Assembly: GCA_948567375.1 (NCBI GenBank)
Contig: OX419758.1
Location: 16,063,001 to 16,127,000 of the forward strand
DNA: 64,000 nucleotides
Reading direction: 5' to 3'
Source of the DNA: Lunularia cruciata
Lineage: Eukaryota > Streptophyta > Marchantiopsida > Lunulariales > Lunulariaceae
How positions within the stretch are numbered: the stretch's first letter is position 1; each line of letters starts with the position of its first letter. The notes under the pieces were generated by a model that saw nothing but the letters and a program-made list of their open reading frames with translations, did no database searches and was not told the origin of the DNA. The translations under genes and the position numbers were made by a program. This document shows, in pieces, positions 1-11,000 of this stretch.

Positions 1-1040
1 CGGATGAGGAGTATGTTGAGCCAATCAAGTTTATCACATGCATTGTAGGCTGAAGCTATCAACAATGCAACTTATTTGATAAATCTTTCTCCTTCTAGTT
101 AATTTCATGACACCATTTTAGCTAAGGCATATACGGCCTACAGATTACAGTTGTTAGTAGTCTTTGGATGTCATGCACATCTTCTCATACCCAAGGAAAA
201 TAGATTCAAGCTAGATCTTAGTTCAAAGAGATTTATTTTTCTTGGCTACAAGAGTGGTGTGAAGGGCTATAGGTTGTGGGATACTCTCACTAAATTGATT
301 TTCAATAGAGATTTTTTGTTCAATGACTCCAGATCATCAACCAAGGGGGAGAAAGCTCAGGCTCCTCATATTGACAAGGGGAAATCTCCTCTAAATGTTG
401 TTGATGGAGAGATTAATTATGATGGTTTTCATGATGAGGCACAAGGAGGTGCTCCCATAGAGGATCAAGTTCCCCAAATTGAGGAATTACAAGAGTGTGA
501 GTAGATTGGTGAACCTTGACACATGTTAGCATAGGAAGATCAAGTGGATTCATCAACAAGAAGGACATTTGGATGCTCTATTTGTCCTCCTAAATGATTT
601 GGAAAATGGGCTGATTCAACACAATTAGGAGATGAGGATATCTCTCTTGATGCTGATGATCATTTAGCTTTGATCTTGGAAGAAGGGGAACCTTCTTCAT
701 AAGATGAGGCTCTAGCTTTGATAGACAAGCTTGAGTGGAATGCAACAATGCAGAGAGAGATGCAATCATTAATTGATAACAAGACTTGGGAATTAGTAAA
801 GCTTCCAAAACATCAACCATTGGTGGATAGTAAGTGGGTCTACAAATTGAAAAATAGCCCAATTGATGGAGAAAAAATATCTACAAGGCTAGGTTGGTAG
901 CCAAGGGATTCACACAAGAAAAACGTGTGGTTTACAATGAGGTCTACTCTCTTGTTGCTAAGTATGCCACTATTTTCTTATTGTGTGGATGTTGTCATTG
1001 CTTTCTTCTATGGCAATTTAGATGTGGTTATCTTTATGAG
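1..1040 (+). pseudogene. Ty1/copia pol relic, 5' part (integrase C-terminus to start of RT)
   Basis: Frame 1 carries the end of a copia integrase: AEAINNATYLINLSPS near 49-100, then FGCHAHLLIPKENR and the GYKSGVKGYRLWD block at 155-285, followed by an acidic linker. From about 720 the reverse transcriptase (RVT_2 type) begins with MQREMQSLIDNKTWELV and SKWVYKLK. Near 983-1025 the first catalytic block VDVVIAFFYGNLD is visible. Several stops and frame changes make it non-functional. The fragment is cut by the window start, and at about 1040 by unrelated sequence; the same RT resumes near 2590. Copia identity is from family knowledge of these conserved blocks; the lineage was not determined. 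Confidence 0.85.
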
Positions 1041-2590
1041 ATAGTGTGACAACCCAACAAGTATCACTTTTGTAGTAATCAATAAGTAATCATTTGTTTC
1101 CATAGAGATATTAGTCAAAAATGGTCAAATACAAAGTAAAATGTCACAATTAGTTCTTCTTGATTGCCTCTTTAATCTCTTGGGTAGAAACCACACCCAA
1201 AAGGGAATAACAAGTGCTCAATTTGCAAAATTGTCACAAATCACAACACCCATAATCACAATTCTTCAATTTCTTTCTAAACCAATCTTGATTGTGATGA
1301 TTCAATTTTCCCAAAGAAGGCTACTTCACCACAAAACTACTTTGCCTTGGAATTGTGTTCTACCTCTCTACTAAAGGCACAATTTTGTCAATCAAATTTG
1401 CTTTGCATCAATCCAACACTCTGATCACAAATGCAGAATACTACCAACATTACAATTCCCCATGGATTTGTGACACAAGGCATTGCTTCAATTGCACTCC
1501 ACTCATTATCAAACACACATAATTGAAATTATAGCTATAGAATCCAACATCTAACACAATCAAACTTGCAATTCAAACTTCTCCAAACACCCACAACCAC
1601 AAACATAGGATTGATACTTGGAACTAAGCTGAAACAACAAGCATTGAGTTACAACACTTTGCTTTACTCAATTGTAGAATTACAGTACTGAATAATAATC
1701 CTCATTGTGAATGCTTCCTCTAAATAGGCAGAGCACTCATTAGTTATCTAACTACCTAAACTGCTTCAACTACTACTTTACCAACCTGTAGATCTGAAAT
1801 TACATTCCACTTCTTCATATCTACCTCTTAAGATCTCAAAACTATTACTCTAATTTCATCAAATGTCTACTTCTACTTCTACACTCAATGTAACTACAAT
1901 CAGCTCTTGCACTTTGGGTTCATCTTCTACTTCTTCTACCTCTGTCACATTTTTTGTTTGAACTACGGCTGAATCATTACTATGCTAATTTCTTTCTCAT
2001 GCTCTACTCTGACTACTTTAGATGACTCAAGTAACTCACCCAAAGTCACCTGCATCTGATGTATGACTACCTTGGATTAGGTCACCTTCAACCTGAGGCA
2101 AAGTAGTTTCTCTACCCCAAGTTTCTATGCACGACGTACTCAAGTACTCCATACATGCACTCTAGAAACTTCAAATGAGTGTAACTTTGGCTACAAACCT
2201 CCAAACTGTGCAATTTTGATGGTAATTGAAAGCCCTAAAAAATATGCTTCCAAAAAAAAGGAACACACAAGATTTGGACTTTTGGTCATTGAGATACGGG
2301 CCCTTTAGTGATCTTGACCTCCAACTTTCATTCCGATGCAAAGTATCATTGGATCAGATTGTGTCTCCTCCCAAACCAAAGTAACTCAAATTTGATTGGT
2401 TTGTCATCCTTGGATCAGTTTCTACATCAATGGATTCAATTCCTTCTTCTACTATTCCTATTTGGACTTACATAGACTTAACCTACATACAAACTCTTTT
2501 TCTAACTCTCTCTACTTCTAATAACTAGTTTTACTCTCAATTCTACCAAAAATGCAAAATGTGGGTGCCATTGACAGCCTATGGGCTTTG
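1041..2590. other. Non-coding insertion splitting the copia RT
   Basis: The copia RT stops just after its first catalytic block and resumes about 1.5 kb later, so this stretch is an insertion. It is AT/CT-rich, has no credible long reading frame, and starts near TGTGACAACCC. I could not identify inverted termini, LTR ends or a clear target duplication. It could be a non-autonomous element, a diverged solo LTR or rearranged filler. Boundaries are accurate to about 20 bp. Confidence 0.5.
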
Positions 2591-3530
2591 TGAAGAAAAG
2601 CCAAGAGGATATGGTTTTCAGGTTGCTAAAATCCTTGTATGGATTGAAGCAAGCCCCTTGATAGTGAAAAAATTGTTTGCTGATTTCATGAGGTCACAAG
2701 GATTTAAACAAAGTGTGTTTGATCTTTGTATATACATGAAAAAGGTGAGTAATGAAGTCTTTGGCTTCAATATTTTTATACTCTATGTGGATGACATGCT
2801 TATTGTAGCTAGGAATAGATCTGACATTGATAAGCTCAAAGCTTTGTTGAGTTCTGAGTTTAGAATGAAATATCTTGGTACAACAAGGAGGATTTTGGGG
2901 GTGGAGATCCAAAGAAACCTGGAGGATGGGAAGGTATGGTTAATTGAAAGGAAGTATGCTAGAAAGTTACTTGCAAGATTTAACATGCATAATTGCAAGG
3001 CTATGAGTACTCCTTTAGCTCCTTACTTCAAGCTTTCATCAACTCTTTGTCCAATAGATGCCGTGGAGAAAAGTTTGATGTCCAAGATCCCCTACAACAA
3101 GGTAGTAGAAAGTCTCATGTTTTTGATGATTTGTACTAGGCCTGACATTGCTCTAGCTATGGGCAAGACTAGCATATACATGTCAAATCTAGGGAGGATA
3201 CATTAGGAAGCTGTGAAGTGGATCCTCAAATAACTCAAAGGTATGTTGGAATTTGGCCTTGTGTTGGATGCTAAATCCTACAATGCCAAATCACTAATTC
3301 ATTATGTAGATGCTAACTATGGACAAGATTTGGATGGAAGGAAATCTATGATTGGGTATGTGTTCACACTTGCAGCTAGATGTAGAAGTTGGAGATCTAC
3401 ATTGCAAAATTGCGTAGCTTAGTCTACTATAGAAGCTGAGTATGTAGTGGCAGCAGAAGTAGCAAAGAAAGCAATCTAGTTGGACAAGTTTATCATAGAG
3501 ATGAGATTGACACATGATTAACCCTCATCC
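2590..3530 (+). pseudogene. Ty1/copia pol relic, RT second half and RNase H
   Basis: The open frame to 3206 contains the copia RT core with YVDDML (near 2785), the LGVEIQR block and the PYNKVVESLMFLMICTRPDIA block. Downstream, past in-frame stops, the RNase H domain reads YVDANYGQDLDGRKSMIGYV near 3302-3360 and STIEAEYVVAAEVAKKAI near 3420-3478, supplying the catalytic Asp and Glu positions. It continues the 1-1040 fragment. It is interrupted near 3530, and the last part of RNase H is found beyond gypsy element 1 at about 10690. Nonsense codons make it dead. Confidence 0.9.
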
Positions 3531-3578
3531 TCTTGCTCATGTATGGGATACTCCTCAAATTTGTGAGACAATGGTACA

Positions 3579-4307
3579 TGTAATGCCATATGATCTAGAT
3601 GTGAAATTCGGTTTGGTAACATCTAGAATGATGTTATACATGATGGTCAAAATAGATCAGATAGAAGTATCACCAAAAGAGTACTTCTACTAATAGGGCA
3701 GAAATAGAAATAGACTTGAGAACCTTAGAACCAATAGCTAGACCTATGATTTAAAGGTGAGAATTGGTTTCGTAACATTTGGAAGGATGTTACACATGAT
3801 GGACTAAACAAATCAGAAAGAGGTATCACCAAAAGGGGACTTCTACTAGTAGAGTAGCAACCGAAATATGCCTAAAATCTTTGAAGGCAATTTCGGAGGC
3901 CTAAACGGATGAATTAGGCCTCAAAAATGTGTAGATCCACCCCACCCCCCAACAGAGGAAAGGTTGGCCTTCCCTCCCCCCTGGTTTGTCTCGTCAAGAG
4001 CTTTCCAATGGTACCTTATGTGATTCTGAGATTCCTACAAGAAGATTCCCTAAAAGATTCCCTCTGGTCAAAGCTTGTTTGACCAACCAGATAGGACCTA
4101 GACCAGACAGGTCACCCATCCAAGTAAGTAATCCAAGGGTGGAGCTTGCTGACATGTCACCTATCTGTGTCCCTAATCCTATGGTGGAGCTTCCTTGGAG
4201 GAGATCCTCTTTGTCTATATAATAAAGAGAAGGTGCTCCCTTGGGGCATCGAATGTTTGAGTGTGCAATATGTGTTTTCTCTCTTCTCTTGTCCTCGGAG
4301 CATTACA
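3579..4307 (+). repeat. 5' LTR of gypsy element 1 (LTR type A)
   Basis: Begins TGTAAT and ends ATTACA, the inverted dinucleotide-type ends seen in all LTRs of this family here. Compared with the 3' LTR it lacks a few bases right after TGTAAT. It contains two related copies of a ~150-bp segment (offset about 156 bp, for example the GGTTTGGTAACAT block at 3610 and again at 3766). A TATATAATAAAG block lies near the 3' end. It is followed one base later by the PBS. Confidence 0.9.
4216..4222 (+). promoter_or_regulatory. LTR TATA box
   Basis: TATATAA lies about 90 bp before the LTR end and is conserved in position in the other LTRs (TATATAATAAAGAGAAGG context). It is the likely core promoter of the element. 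Transcription start was not determined. Confidence 0.6.
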
Positions 4308-4308
4308 A

Positions 4309-4320
4309 TGGTATCTGAGC
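4309..4320 (+). other. Primer binding site, initiator tRNA-Met type
   Basis: TGGTATCTGAGC directly after the 5' LTR matches the canonical TGGTATCAGAGC, complementary to the 3' end of plant initiator tRNA-Met, with one mismatch. The cognate site in element 4 matches exactly. Confidence 0.85.
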
Positions 4321-4447
4321 GAGTGTTATAGTCCAATAGAGTGGATCATCTTTCTTGGAATAGCACGAACTACTGAAACTGAGTAATTTGAGGTGGAGAA
4401 CATAGAGTAATCGCTAAACTAAGGAAGGACTTTAGAGAGCGGATGGG

Positions 4448-6029
4448 ATGGATGTGCTGGGAAGACAATTTCCCGCACCTAGCTTTCCATTCTCAAACCC
4501 ATTCCACATCAAGGTTATGTACATCCAGCGTGAGTAGATGATGGTATTGCTAGTTTATCACTTTGGTGCGGAGTTCATGGACACAATGATGAACTCACCA
4601 AACCCAGTGATTCTACCGGTGGTGATATACGACAAAGAGTGGGATTTGACAATCTACATTCTATTATGATGATATGGATATGAATGTCCCAAATCCTCTC
4701 CCTTTCAACACTCAAGTAGAAATCCATTATGTAGTGAGGCCGAAAGTAATATTTAGAGATTTTGTGGTTAGGAATTTTGGTGAGGAGTATTATCAACAAG
4801 TGATAGCTTCTAAGGTCCCAATGGTAGTTCCGATAGTTCGCGCGCCTTCCAGAGTGATTATATTGACTCTATATTGAAATAGACGTTAGCAATTAGGTGT
4901 TGCAGGAATCATGGATCCGTAGTTGCAAGAGCTGGTGCAAGGAATGCAAGGGATGTTGAATGAATTTTGAGAGATTAAGATGACCATGGAGACATTACAA
5001 AGTCAAGTGCAGATCCTCAAGAATGATCAAGCCATGCAAGAAGAAGAGCCCCCTCAAAACCCAGTACCTGCGACTGAAGTACTTAGAGAGGCACCCGTGC
5101 CTACAAACCCTATCAACAATGAAGCCACATTGCTACTCCGGATGAAGAAGACTTACAACATCGAGCCTTACAAGGAGCAGCGTACGATGGGAGTAGTGGA
5201 AAATTGGATCTCGAGAATGAATCGATATTTCCGATTGTTCTCAACAGAGATCACAGAGCATGCTGCAGGCGTGTTTGCATGTGGGTACTTGACCAATAAA
5301 GCCCTCACATGGTATGATGCTTGGGAACGATCCATACTGGCAAAGAGAAGGGAGGTCACATGGACAGCAATGCAAGAAGGACTGCTGAAGAATTTCCAGT
5401 CGGTGGATTCTGTGCAGATGGCTCGAACCCGACTATGGAGATTGAGACAGAAGAATAGCATACAAGAGTATGTGGAGGCATTTCTAGATCTACAAGTTGC
5501 AATTACCGACATGAGTCCAACAGAGGCTCTCGACAATTTCAAACGAGGGTTGAAAGAGCGGATTCGCCAAGAAGTCATGGTGCAAAACCCTCGCACGGTA
5601 TTTGAAGCCATTGCTTGTGTGCAAAGAATAGCAAGAGCATTAGGTGGAGGTGAAAGAGTAGTTCCACCTCAACATTATTGGGCAGAAATGCCACACATGG
5701 GTGGACCAGTACCGATGGAATTGGGCAACCTTTGATTCCGGGATCAAGGAGCATGACCGCTTCAAGAGGAGCGGGGACGGGTAGAAGAACGAAGAGTTGG
5801 AGTCCCACGAGGAAGAAGGACTCGAGGAGAACAATGCCATTGTTACAATTGCGGCTGTATTGGGCACATATCTACCAACTGTCGCACTCATTTCCCTAGA
5901 GGCCCTTGGCCTTTGTACAAGCGATCTTTGAACAACATGGAGAGGATCCTTGAAGAGGAGGAGGTGGAAATCACTTCGGAAAATGAAGATCGCCAGTATA
6001 TGTACCTTGCGGCCTTACTGGCTCAATAA
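4448..6029 (+). pseudogene. gag of gypsy element 1
   Basis: Chosen start ATG at 4448, which gives MDVLGRQFPAPSFPF, matching the gag start of element 5 on the other strand. An N-terminal region (YHFGAEFMDTMMNSPNP) is followed after a frame change by the capsid-like retrotransposon gag domain (about 5180-5640), including GVFACGYLTNKALTWYDAWE and EALDNFKRGLKERI. A zinc knuckle CYNCGCIGHISTNC (CX2CX4HX4C) lies at about 5839-5880, and a stop ends the frame at 6027-6029. TGG to TGA at 5733 and another TGA at about 5754 interrupt it. Gag (frame 3) and pol (frame 2) are out of register here, whereas element 2 has them in one frame, so an indel has occurred between them. Confidence 0.88.
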
Positions 6030-7940
6030 GGAAGGAGAGAAGCGAGGGAAGGAAGAAGAATAATGCGCAAAGATCCTGAAAGGCAACCTCACAATTGATT
6101 GTCGTGAATGGAATCCTAGAAGGTAATCAAGTGAGAGTATTAATAGATCCGTGAGCAACAGAGAATTTCTTGTCTTGCTTTGTTGCAATAAGATTGGGAG
6201 TGGATCTAGAGAGAGATGGAAGTGAGGAAGTAGAGTTACCAAATGGGAAAACAGAGAGGATTGAATCATTACCTAAACGGATAACCCTCTCTGTAGGAGA
6301 ATATCGGGAAGCAATTGAGTGGCGAGTGGTACAGTTAGCTAGTTATGATGCAATTTTAGGCATGCCATGGATAGAGCAGTACAACCCTATGGTGGATTGG
6401 AGGAAGAAAGTAGTTAGAACCCACCAATGGTCAATCATTGGGGTTAAAGAAAAATCACACAGGCAGAAACTGCCTCTATATGTCGTAGAGACGACAAATG
6501 TCTGTAAGACCGATAGATGTTTTATGGGTCTAATAAGAGAAGTCCAAAGTGCACAACTCGATGGACAAATTCTTGAGAAATTGAAGGATGTGGTGGATGA
6601 GTTTCAAGATGTCTTTCCTGATGATCTACCCTTAGCATTACCACCAAAAAGGCGAGTAGATCACAAAATAGAGACACTCCCGGGGAAGACACCTCCTTGT
6701 AAGGCCCCATATCGCCTATCACCTCATGAGTTGGAGGAGTGTAAGACTCAAATTGAGGAGATGTTGTAGAAAGGGTTCATCCAACCTAGCGTATCACCAT
6801 ATGGGGCCCTTGTCTTGTTTGTGAAGAAGAAGGATGGTACAATGCGCATGTGCATTGACTATCGGGGTCTCAATCAGCAAATGGTGAAGAACAAATACCC
6901 CTTACCTCGCATGGATGACCTATTTGATCAACTCCATAGAGCAAGATACTTCACCAAACTGGACTTGCGGAGTGGTTACAATCAAATCCAAATTGTAGAG
7001 GAGGATGTGTACAAAACTACCTTTCGAACCAAGTATGGCCACTTGGAGTATCTTGTGATGCCTTTTGGCCTCACCAATGCGTCTGCCACTTTCATGAGTC
7101 TAATGAATGACATATTTTGTCCATACTTGGATAAGTCTATTATCTTCTTCTTGGATGATATCTTAGTATATAGTAGCATGATGACAGAACACAAACAACA
7201 TCTACAAGAGGTCCTCTAGATTCTAAGACAGAATCAGTTGTTTGCCAAAATCTCAAAGTGTGAGTTTGGCAAGTCTGAAGTAGACTACTTAGGGCATAGA
7301 GTAATTGCAGAAAGCATTCAAGTATTGATAGATAAAATAGAGGTCATTCAAAAATAGAGTGCCCTAGAAGATCAGACTCAACTTAAGAGCTTCTTGGGGT
7401 TGATGGGATTCTATCATAGATTTGTCAAGGACTTCTCCAAGGTTGCACAGCCTTTAACGACACTACTTGGCAAGGAGAAGAAGTGGACATGGGGAACTGC
7501 ACAAGAGTTGGCCTTTCAAGAATTGAAGGCCGCCTTGCTACATGCACCAATCTTGAAGTGGTATGACCCAAAACGTCCAATCAAGTTGGCTATAGATGCA
7601 TCAGGCATAGCAATAGGAGCAGTCCTACAACAAGAGTGGCATGATGGATGGCATCCAATTGCATATTTCTTTTGAAAGTTGTTACCGGCAGAGCGCAACT
7701 ACCACACCATAGAACGAGAAGAGCTGGCCATTGTTCTAGCAACCAAGCATTGGAAGCACTTCTTGGGCGAGAAGGCATTTGTAGTAAAGACAGACCACAA
7801 ACCTCTAGTCTACCTTGAGACGCAGAAGGATCTATCTCGTCTCCAAATTTGGTGAGCAGAGTGGCGACAACGCTTCAACATGACAATCACCTATGTGGAA
7901 GGTAAGAAGCAACTTGTAAATGCATTCACCCGCATGCCAA
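6030..7940 (+). pseudogene. Gypsy element 1 pol, protease-RT-RNase H part
   Basis: All of this lies in a single frame broken only by stop codons. The aspartic protease lies at about 6095-6420: VRVLIDP then a stop where the GA(S/T) of the active site belongs, later YDAILGMPWIEQYNP. RT runs from about 6600 to 7220, with [41 protein letters not shown] and the catalytic [10 protein letters not shown]. RNase H (7390-7935) shows KLAIDASGIAIGAVLQQ, EREELAIVLATKHWKHFLG and TDHKPLVYL, so all three acidic catalytic positions remain. Several stops sit where the related copies have Trp or Gln codons, which points to transitions. It would have made the element's cDNA-synthesising enzymes. Confidence 0.92.
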
Positions 7941-9424
7941 TGGCCAATAACTTGGTGGCAGAGGTTAAGATTAACCCTGAATTCTGGCAAGAGATTCTAG
8001 CTACTACAAAAACTGATCCACAGATTGTAGAAGCGCAATCGTCCAAAGGTGTCACCAGCACCCAAGGACTCATCTTTCGGGATGGTAGATTATGGATCCC
8101 AAATGTCCCAGAATTACGCACCACCATTCTAGCGGAATGTCATGATTCGGTCATTGCAGCTCATGTCGGAGTGGACAAGACCTTGGATGCAGTCAAGCGC
8201 CATTACTATTAGCCCAAGATGAGCAACGATGTGATGGACTATGTGCGTAGCTGCCTACTTTGTCAACAGAACAAAGCTTCTAATCAAGTTCTTGCAAGGC
8301 TCCTTCAACCTCTCCCCACTCCTACCCAACGTTGGGAACAAGTGAGTATGGATCTCGTCTGCAAATTACCCAAGACCACCTCAGGGTTTGACTCCATTGT
8401 GGTCTTTGTGGACCGGCTCAGCAAAATGATTCATGTATGCCCTACCACCAAGGAGGTGACCACTCCACAACTAGCTCAACTATACTTAGATGCAATCTTT
8501 GCTCACCGTGGCTTATCTAGAGTACTCATCACCGATAGAGGCACCCAATTCACCAGTTTGTTTTGGCAAACACTCTTTGGTTTCTTTAAAACCAAGTTGG
8601 CCATGTCCACAGCTTACCACCCACAAACAGATGGCCAAACAGAGCGGGCTAATTGCACGATTGAAGACATGTTACGCGGCTTCACCTTAGAAGAGCAAGA
8701 GAGGTGGGACACCCTACTACCGTTGGTGGAATTTGCTTACAACAATTTAGTAAATGCCTCCACCCAGGTCACTCCATTCTTCCTCATGTATGGTGAGCAT
8801 CCCTTCACACCTTCTAGCTTGATGAAGATCCGTCCAGTGACTACCAAGGTTGATGTAGTCAACACATTTGTTTCTAGAATCCAACAAGTTGTGGAGAGCG
8901 CCAAGCATAGGTTACAGATTGCGCAAAAGCGACAAAAGCAGTATGTTGATGCACACCGTAGGCACATGGAGTTCAATGTTGGGGATCAAGCGTGGTTATC
9001 AACAACCAACCTCTCATAAGTTGGATCTCGTAAGCTCAGACCTCGTTTTATTGGGCCTTTCTTGATTCTTCGTTGCATCGGTGCTGTGGCCTATCACCTT
9101 GAGCTACCACCACACATGAAGATCCATCCAGTGTTCCATGTCTCCCTACTACGCAGATATGCTCCACGATGAGGCCAAGGTCCTTCCACACAGGACATTT
9201 GACCTTGTCCGACACTCATTGATGGCATAGAGGAATATGAAGTGGAGCAGATTCTCCAAAAGCGCATGCGTGATACTCGCCATCCGCGGGTGGAATATCT
9301 AGTACAATGGAAAGGTTACCCCCTCTATGAAGCAACTTGGGAACCCGCTGCCAATTTGGCACATGCATCGGTGTTGGTGCAAGCATTTGAACAACAATTG
9401 CACAACGAGGACGTTGCGTCTTAA
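7941..9424 (+). pseudogene. Gypsy element 1 pol, integrase and chromodomain part
   Basis: Same frame as the upstream pol. The HHCC zinc-binding module at about 8140-8270 ends with SCLLCQQNK. The DDE core is represented by SMDLVCKLPKT, LITDRGTQFTS and YHPQTDGQTERANCTIEDM (8345-8670). The GPY/F-like module is [21 protein letters not shown] (written in part, about 9035-9100), followed by [11 protein letters not shown]. The chromodomain (about 9232-9405) reads EEYEVEQILQKRM, VEYLVQWKGYPLYEATWEP with the aromatic cage-type residues visible. Chromodomains of this class are known to steer integration to heterochromatin. Stops near 8210, 9017 and 9170 inactivate it. Confidence 0.92.
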
Positions 9425-9437
9425 AAGGAGGGAGGTC
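9424..9437 (+). other. Polypurine tract of element 1
   Basis: AAAAGGAGGGAGG immediately upstream of the 3' LTR is the expected plus-strand priming site. Element 2 carries the equivalent tract before its 3' LTR at about 23517-23531. Confidence 0.8.
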
Positions 9438-10175
9438 TGTAATACCAAGGGTTAGCCATATGATCTAGATGTGAAATTCGGTTTGGTAACATCTAGAATG
9501 ATGTTATACATGATGGTCAAAATAGATCAGATAGAAGTATCACCAAAAGAGTACTTCTACTAATAGGGCAGAAACCAAAATAGACTTGAGAATCTTAGAA
9601 CCAATATCTAGACATATGATTTAAAGGTGAGAATTGGTTTGGTAACATCTGGAAGGATGTTACACATGATGGACTAAACAGATCAGAAAGAGATATCACC
9701 AAAAGGGGACTTCTACTAAGAGTAGGAACCGAAATATGCTTGAAATCTTTGAAGGCAATTTTGGAGGCCTAAACGGATGAATTAGGCCTCAAAAGTGTGC
9801 ATACTCCCTCCCTCCTACAGAGAAAAGGCTGGCCTTCCCTCCCCCTTGGTTTGTCTCGTCGAGAGCTTTCCAACGGTACCTTACTCACGTGATTCTGAGA
9901 TTTCTACAGGAAGATTCCCTAAAAGATTCCCTCCAGTCAAAGCTTGTTTGACCAACCAGATAGGACCTAGACCAGACAGGTCACCCAGATAAGTAAGTAA
10001 TCCAAGGGTGGAGCTTGCTGACATGTCACCTATCTGTATTCCTAATCCTATGGTGGAGCTTCCTTGGAGGAGATCCTCTTTGTCTATATAATAAAGAGAA
10101 GGTGCTCCCTTGGGACATCGAATGTTTGAGTGTGCAATCTGTGTTTTCTCTCTTCTCTTGTCCTCGGAGCATTAT
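9438..10175 (+). repeat. 3' LTR of gypsy element 1 (LTR type A)
   Basis: Starts TGTAATACCAAGGGTTAGCC and ends CATTAT, a mutated CATTACA, next to ATACA. Same layout as the 5' LTR, including the duplicated upstream segment and the TATATAATAAAG block. The first ~290 bp differ from the 5' LTR at about a dozen sites by eye. Confidence 0.9.
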
Positions 10176-10180
10176 ATACA

Positions 10181-10689
10181 TGAGGAAACTACTCTTAGGT
10201 ACTAGGAAGCAAAAAGCACTCTATGCTAAGACCACAAAACCCATATGATGGTGTTTTATCTACACGATCCTCTATGAAGAGTTGAAATGTTTGGGATCCC
10301 ATTTCCTCTTCTATAAGCATCTTGGAATATTCATTTTGAACTCCTAATGAGACAAGAGCTGAGAAATATTAGCTCTTGAACCAAGCAAAAGATGCATTCT
10401 TGCATAATGTGTACATTTATCATAATAGTCTTCCATCCTTGTTTCAATTCTTTCTTGATGAGTCACTTGCTAGAATGCATTTGTCCTTCTAAGTTCAGGC
10501 TGATTTATAAGAAGCCATGTATTGAGCACATTTCTTATGCAATCTATCTCCCGTCATGGACTTTGGGAAACCCTTCCCAAACTTTGCAAAATAGTTGGCC
10601 ATGTAACTGAATGTTGCGGTCTTCTAGACAAGTTTCTTGCAATTGCACTTGTGAATTTGCTTGAAATGATCCAGATCCTCTATGTTTGA
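10181..10689. other. Unassigned sequence between gypsy element 1 and the copia RNase H tail
   Basis: The copia RNase H stops near 3530 and resumes near 10690. Besides gypsy element 1, about 0.55 kb (3530-3578 plus this stretch) separates the two. No convincing reading frame or termini are seen; it may be a small earlier insertion in the copia element or copia sequence too decayed to recognise. Confidence 0.45.
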
Positions 10690-10905
10690 ATCTTCATTTT
10701 GATAGCTAGAGTGCTTTACATCTAGCTATGAATCATGTGATGGACAATAGAGTGAAGCACATTAATATCAACTATTATTTGATCAGACAGGCTATGTCTG
10801 ACAAAATATTTGAGCTAGTCAAGATTGACTGTAAACTCAACCTTATCTATGCTTTTACAAAAGTGATTTCTTTGGAGATTTAAGATCAAATTGCAAGTGT
10901 TGCAT
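10690..10905 (+). pseudogene. Ty1/copia RNase H C-terminal tail
   Basis: LHFDS, a stop, then SALHLAMNHVMDNRVKHIN and YYLIRQAMSDKIFELVKID lead into KLNLIYAFTKVISLE, the well-known copia ending (DSxSALHLA...KHIDxxxHFIR...ADxxTK). This shows that the 2590-3530 fragment continues here beyond gypsy element 1. No copia LTR could be recognised on either side. Confidence 0.85.
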
Positions 10906-10930
10906 ATGGGCACAAGTAGAGTAGACTAGC

Positions 10931-10933
<3 letters not shown>

Positions 10934-10996
<63 letters not shown>
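10934..10996. repeat. (TA)n microsatellite
   Basis: About 31 uninterrupted TA units just downstream of the copia RNase H tail. Confidence 0.98.

Positions 10997-11000
<4 letters not shown>

Larger units (their letters stand above)
3579..10175 (+). mobile_element. Gypsy element 1: chromodomain Ty3/gypsy (chromovirus) with both LTRs
   Basis: A structurally complete 6.6-kb element: 5' LTR (3579-4307), PBS matching initiator tRNA-Met, gag with zinc knuckle, protease, RT, RNase H, integrase, C-terminal chromodomain, PPT and 3' LTR (9438-10175). The order RT-RNase H-integrase defines Ty3/gypsy; the terminal chromodomain defines chromoviruses. GTACA precedes the 5' LTR and ATACA follows the 3' LTR, an imperfect 5-bp target duplication. 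It is inserted in sequence lying within the copia relic. Many stop codons make it inactive. About a dozen differences between the first ~290 bp of the two LTRs (counted by eye) indicate an old insertion. Confidence 0.92.

Noticed and set aside
5168..5611. 147-codon minus-strand ORF
   Set aside because: Exact shadow of the plus-strand gag domain of element 1.
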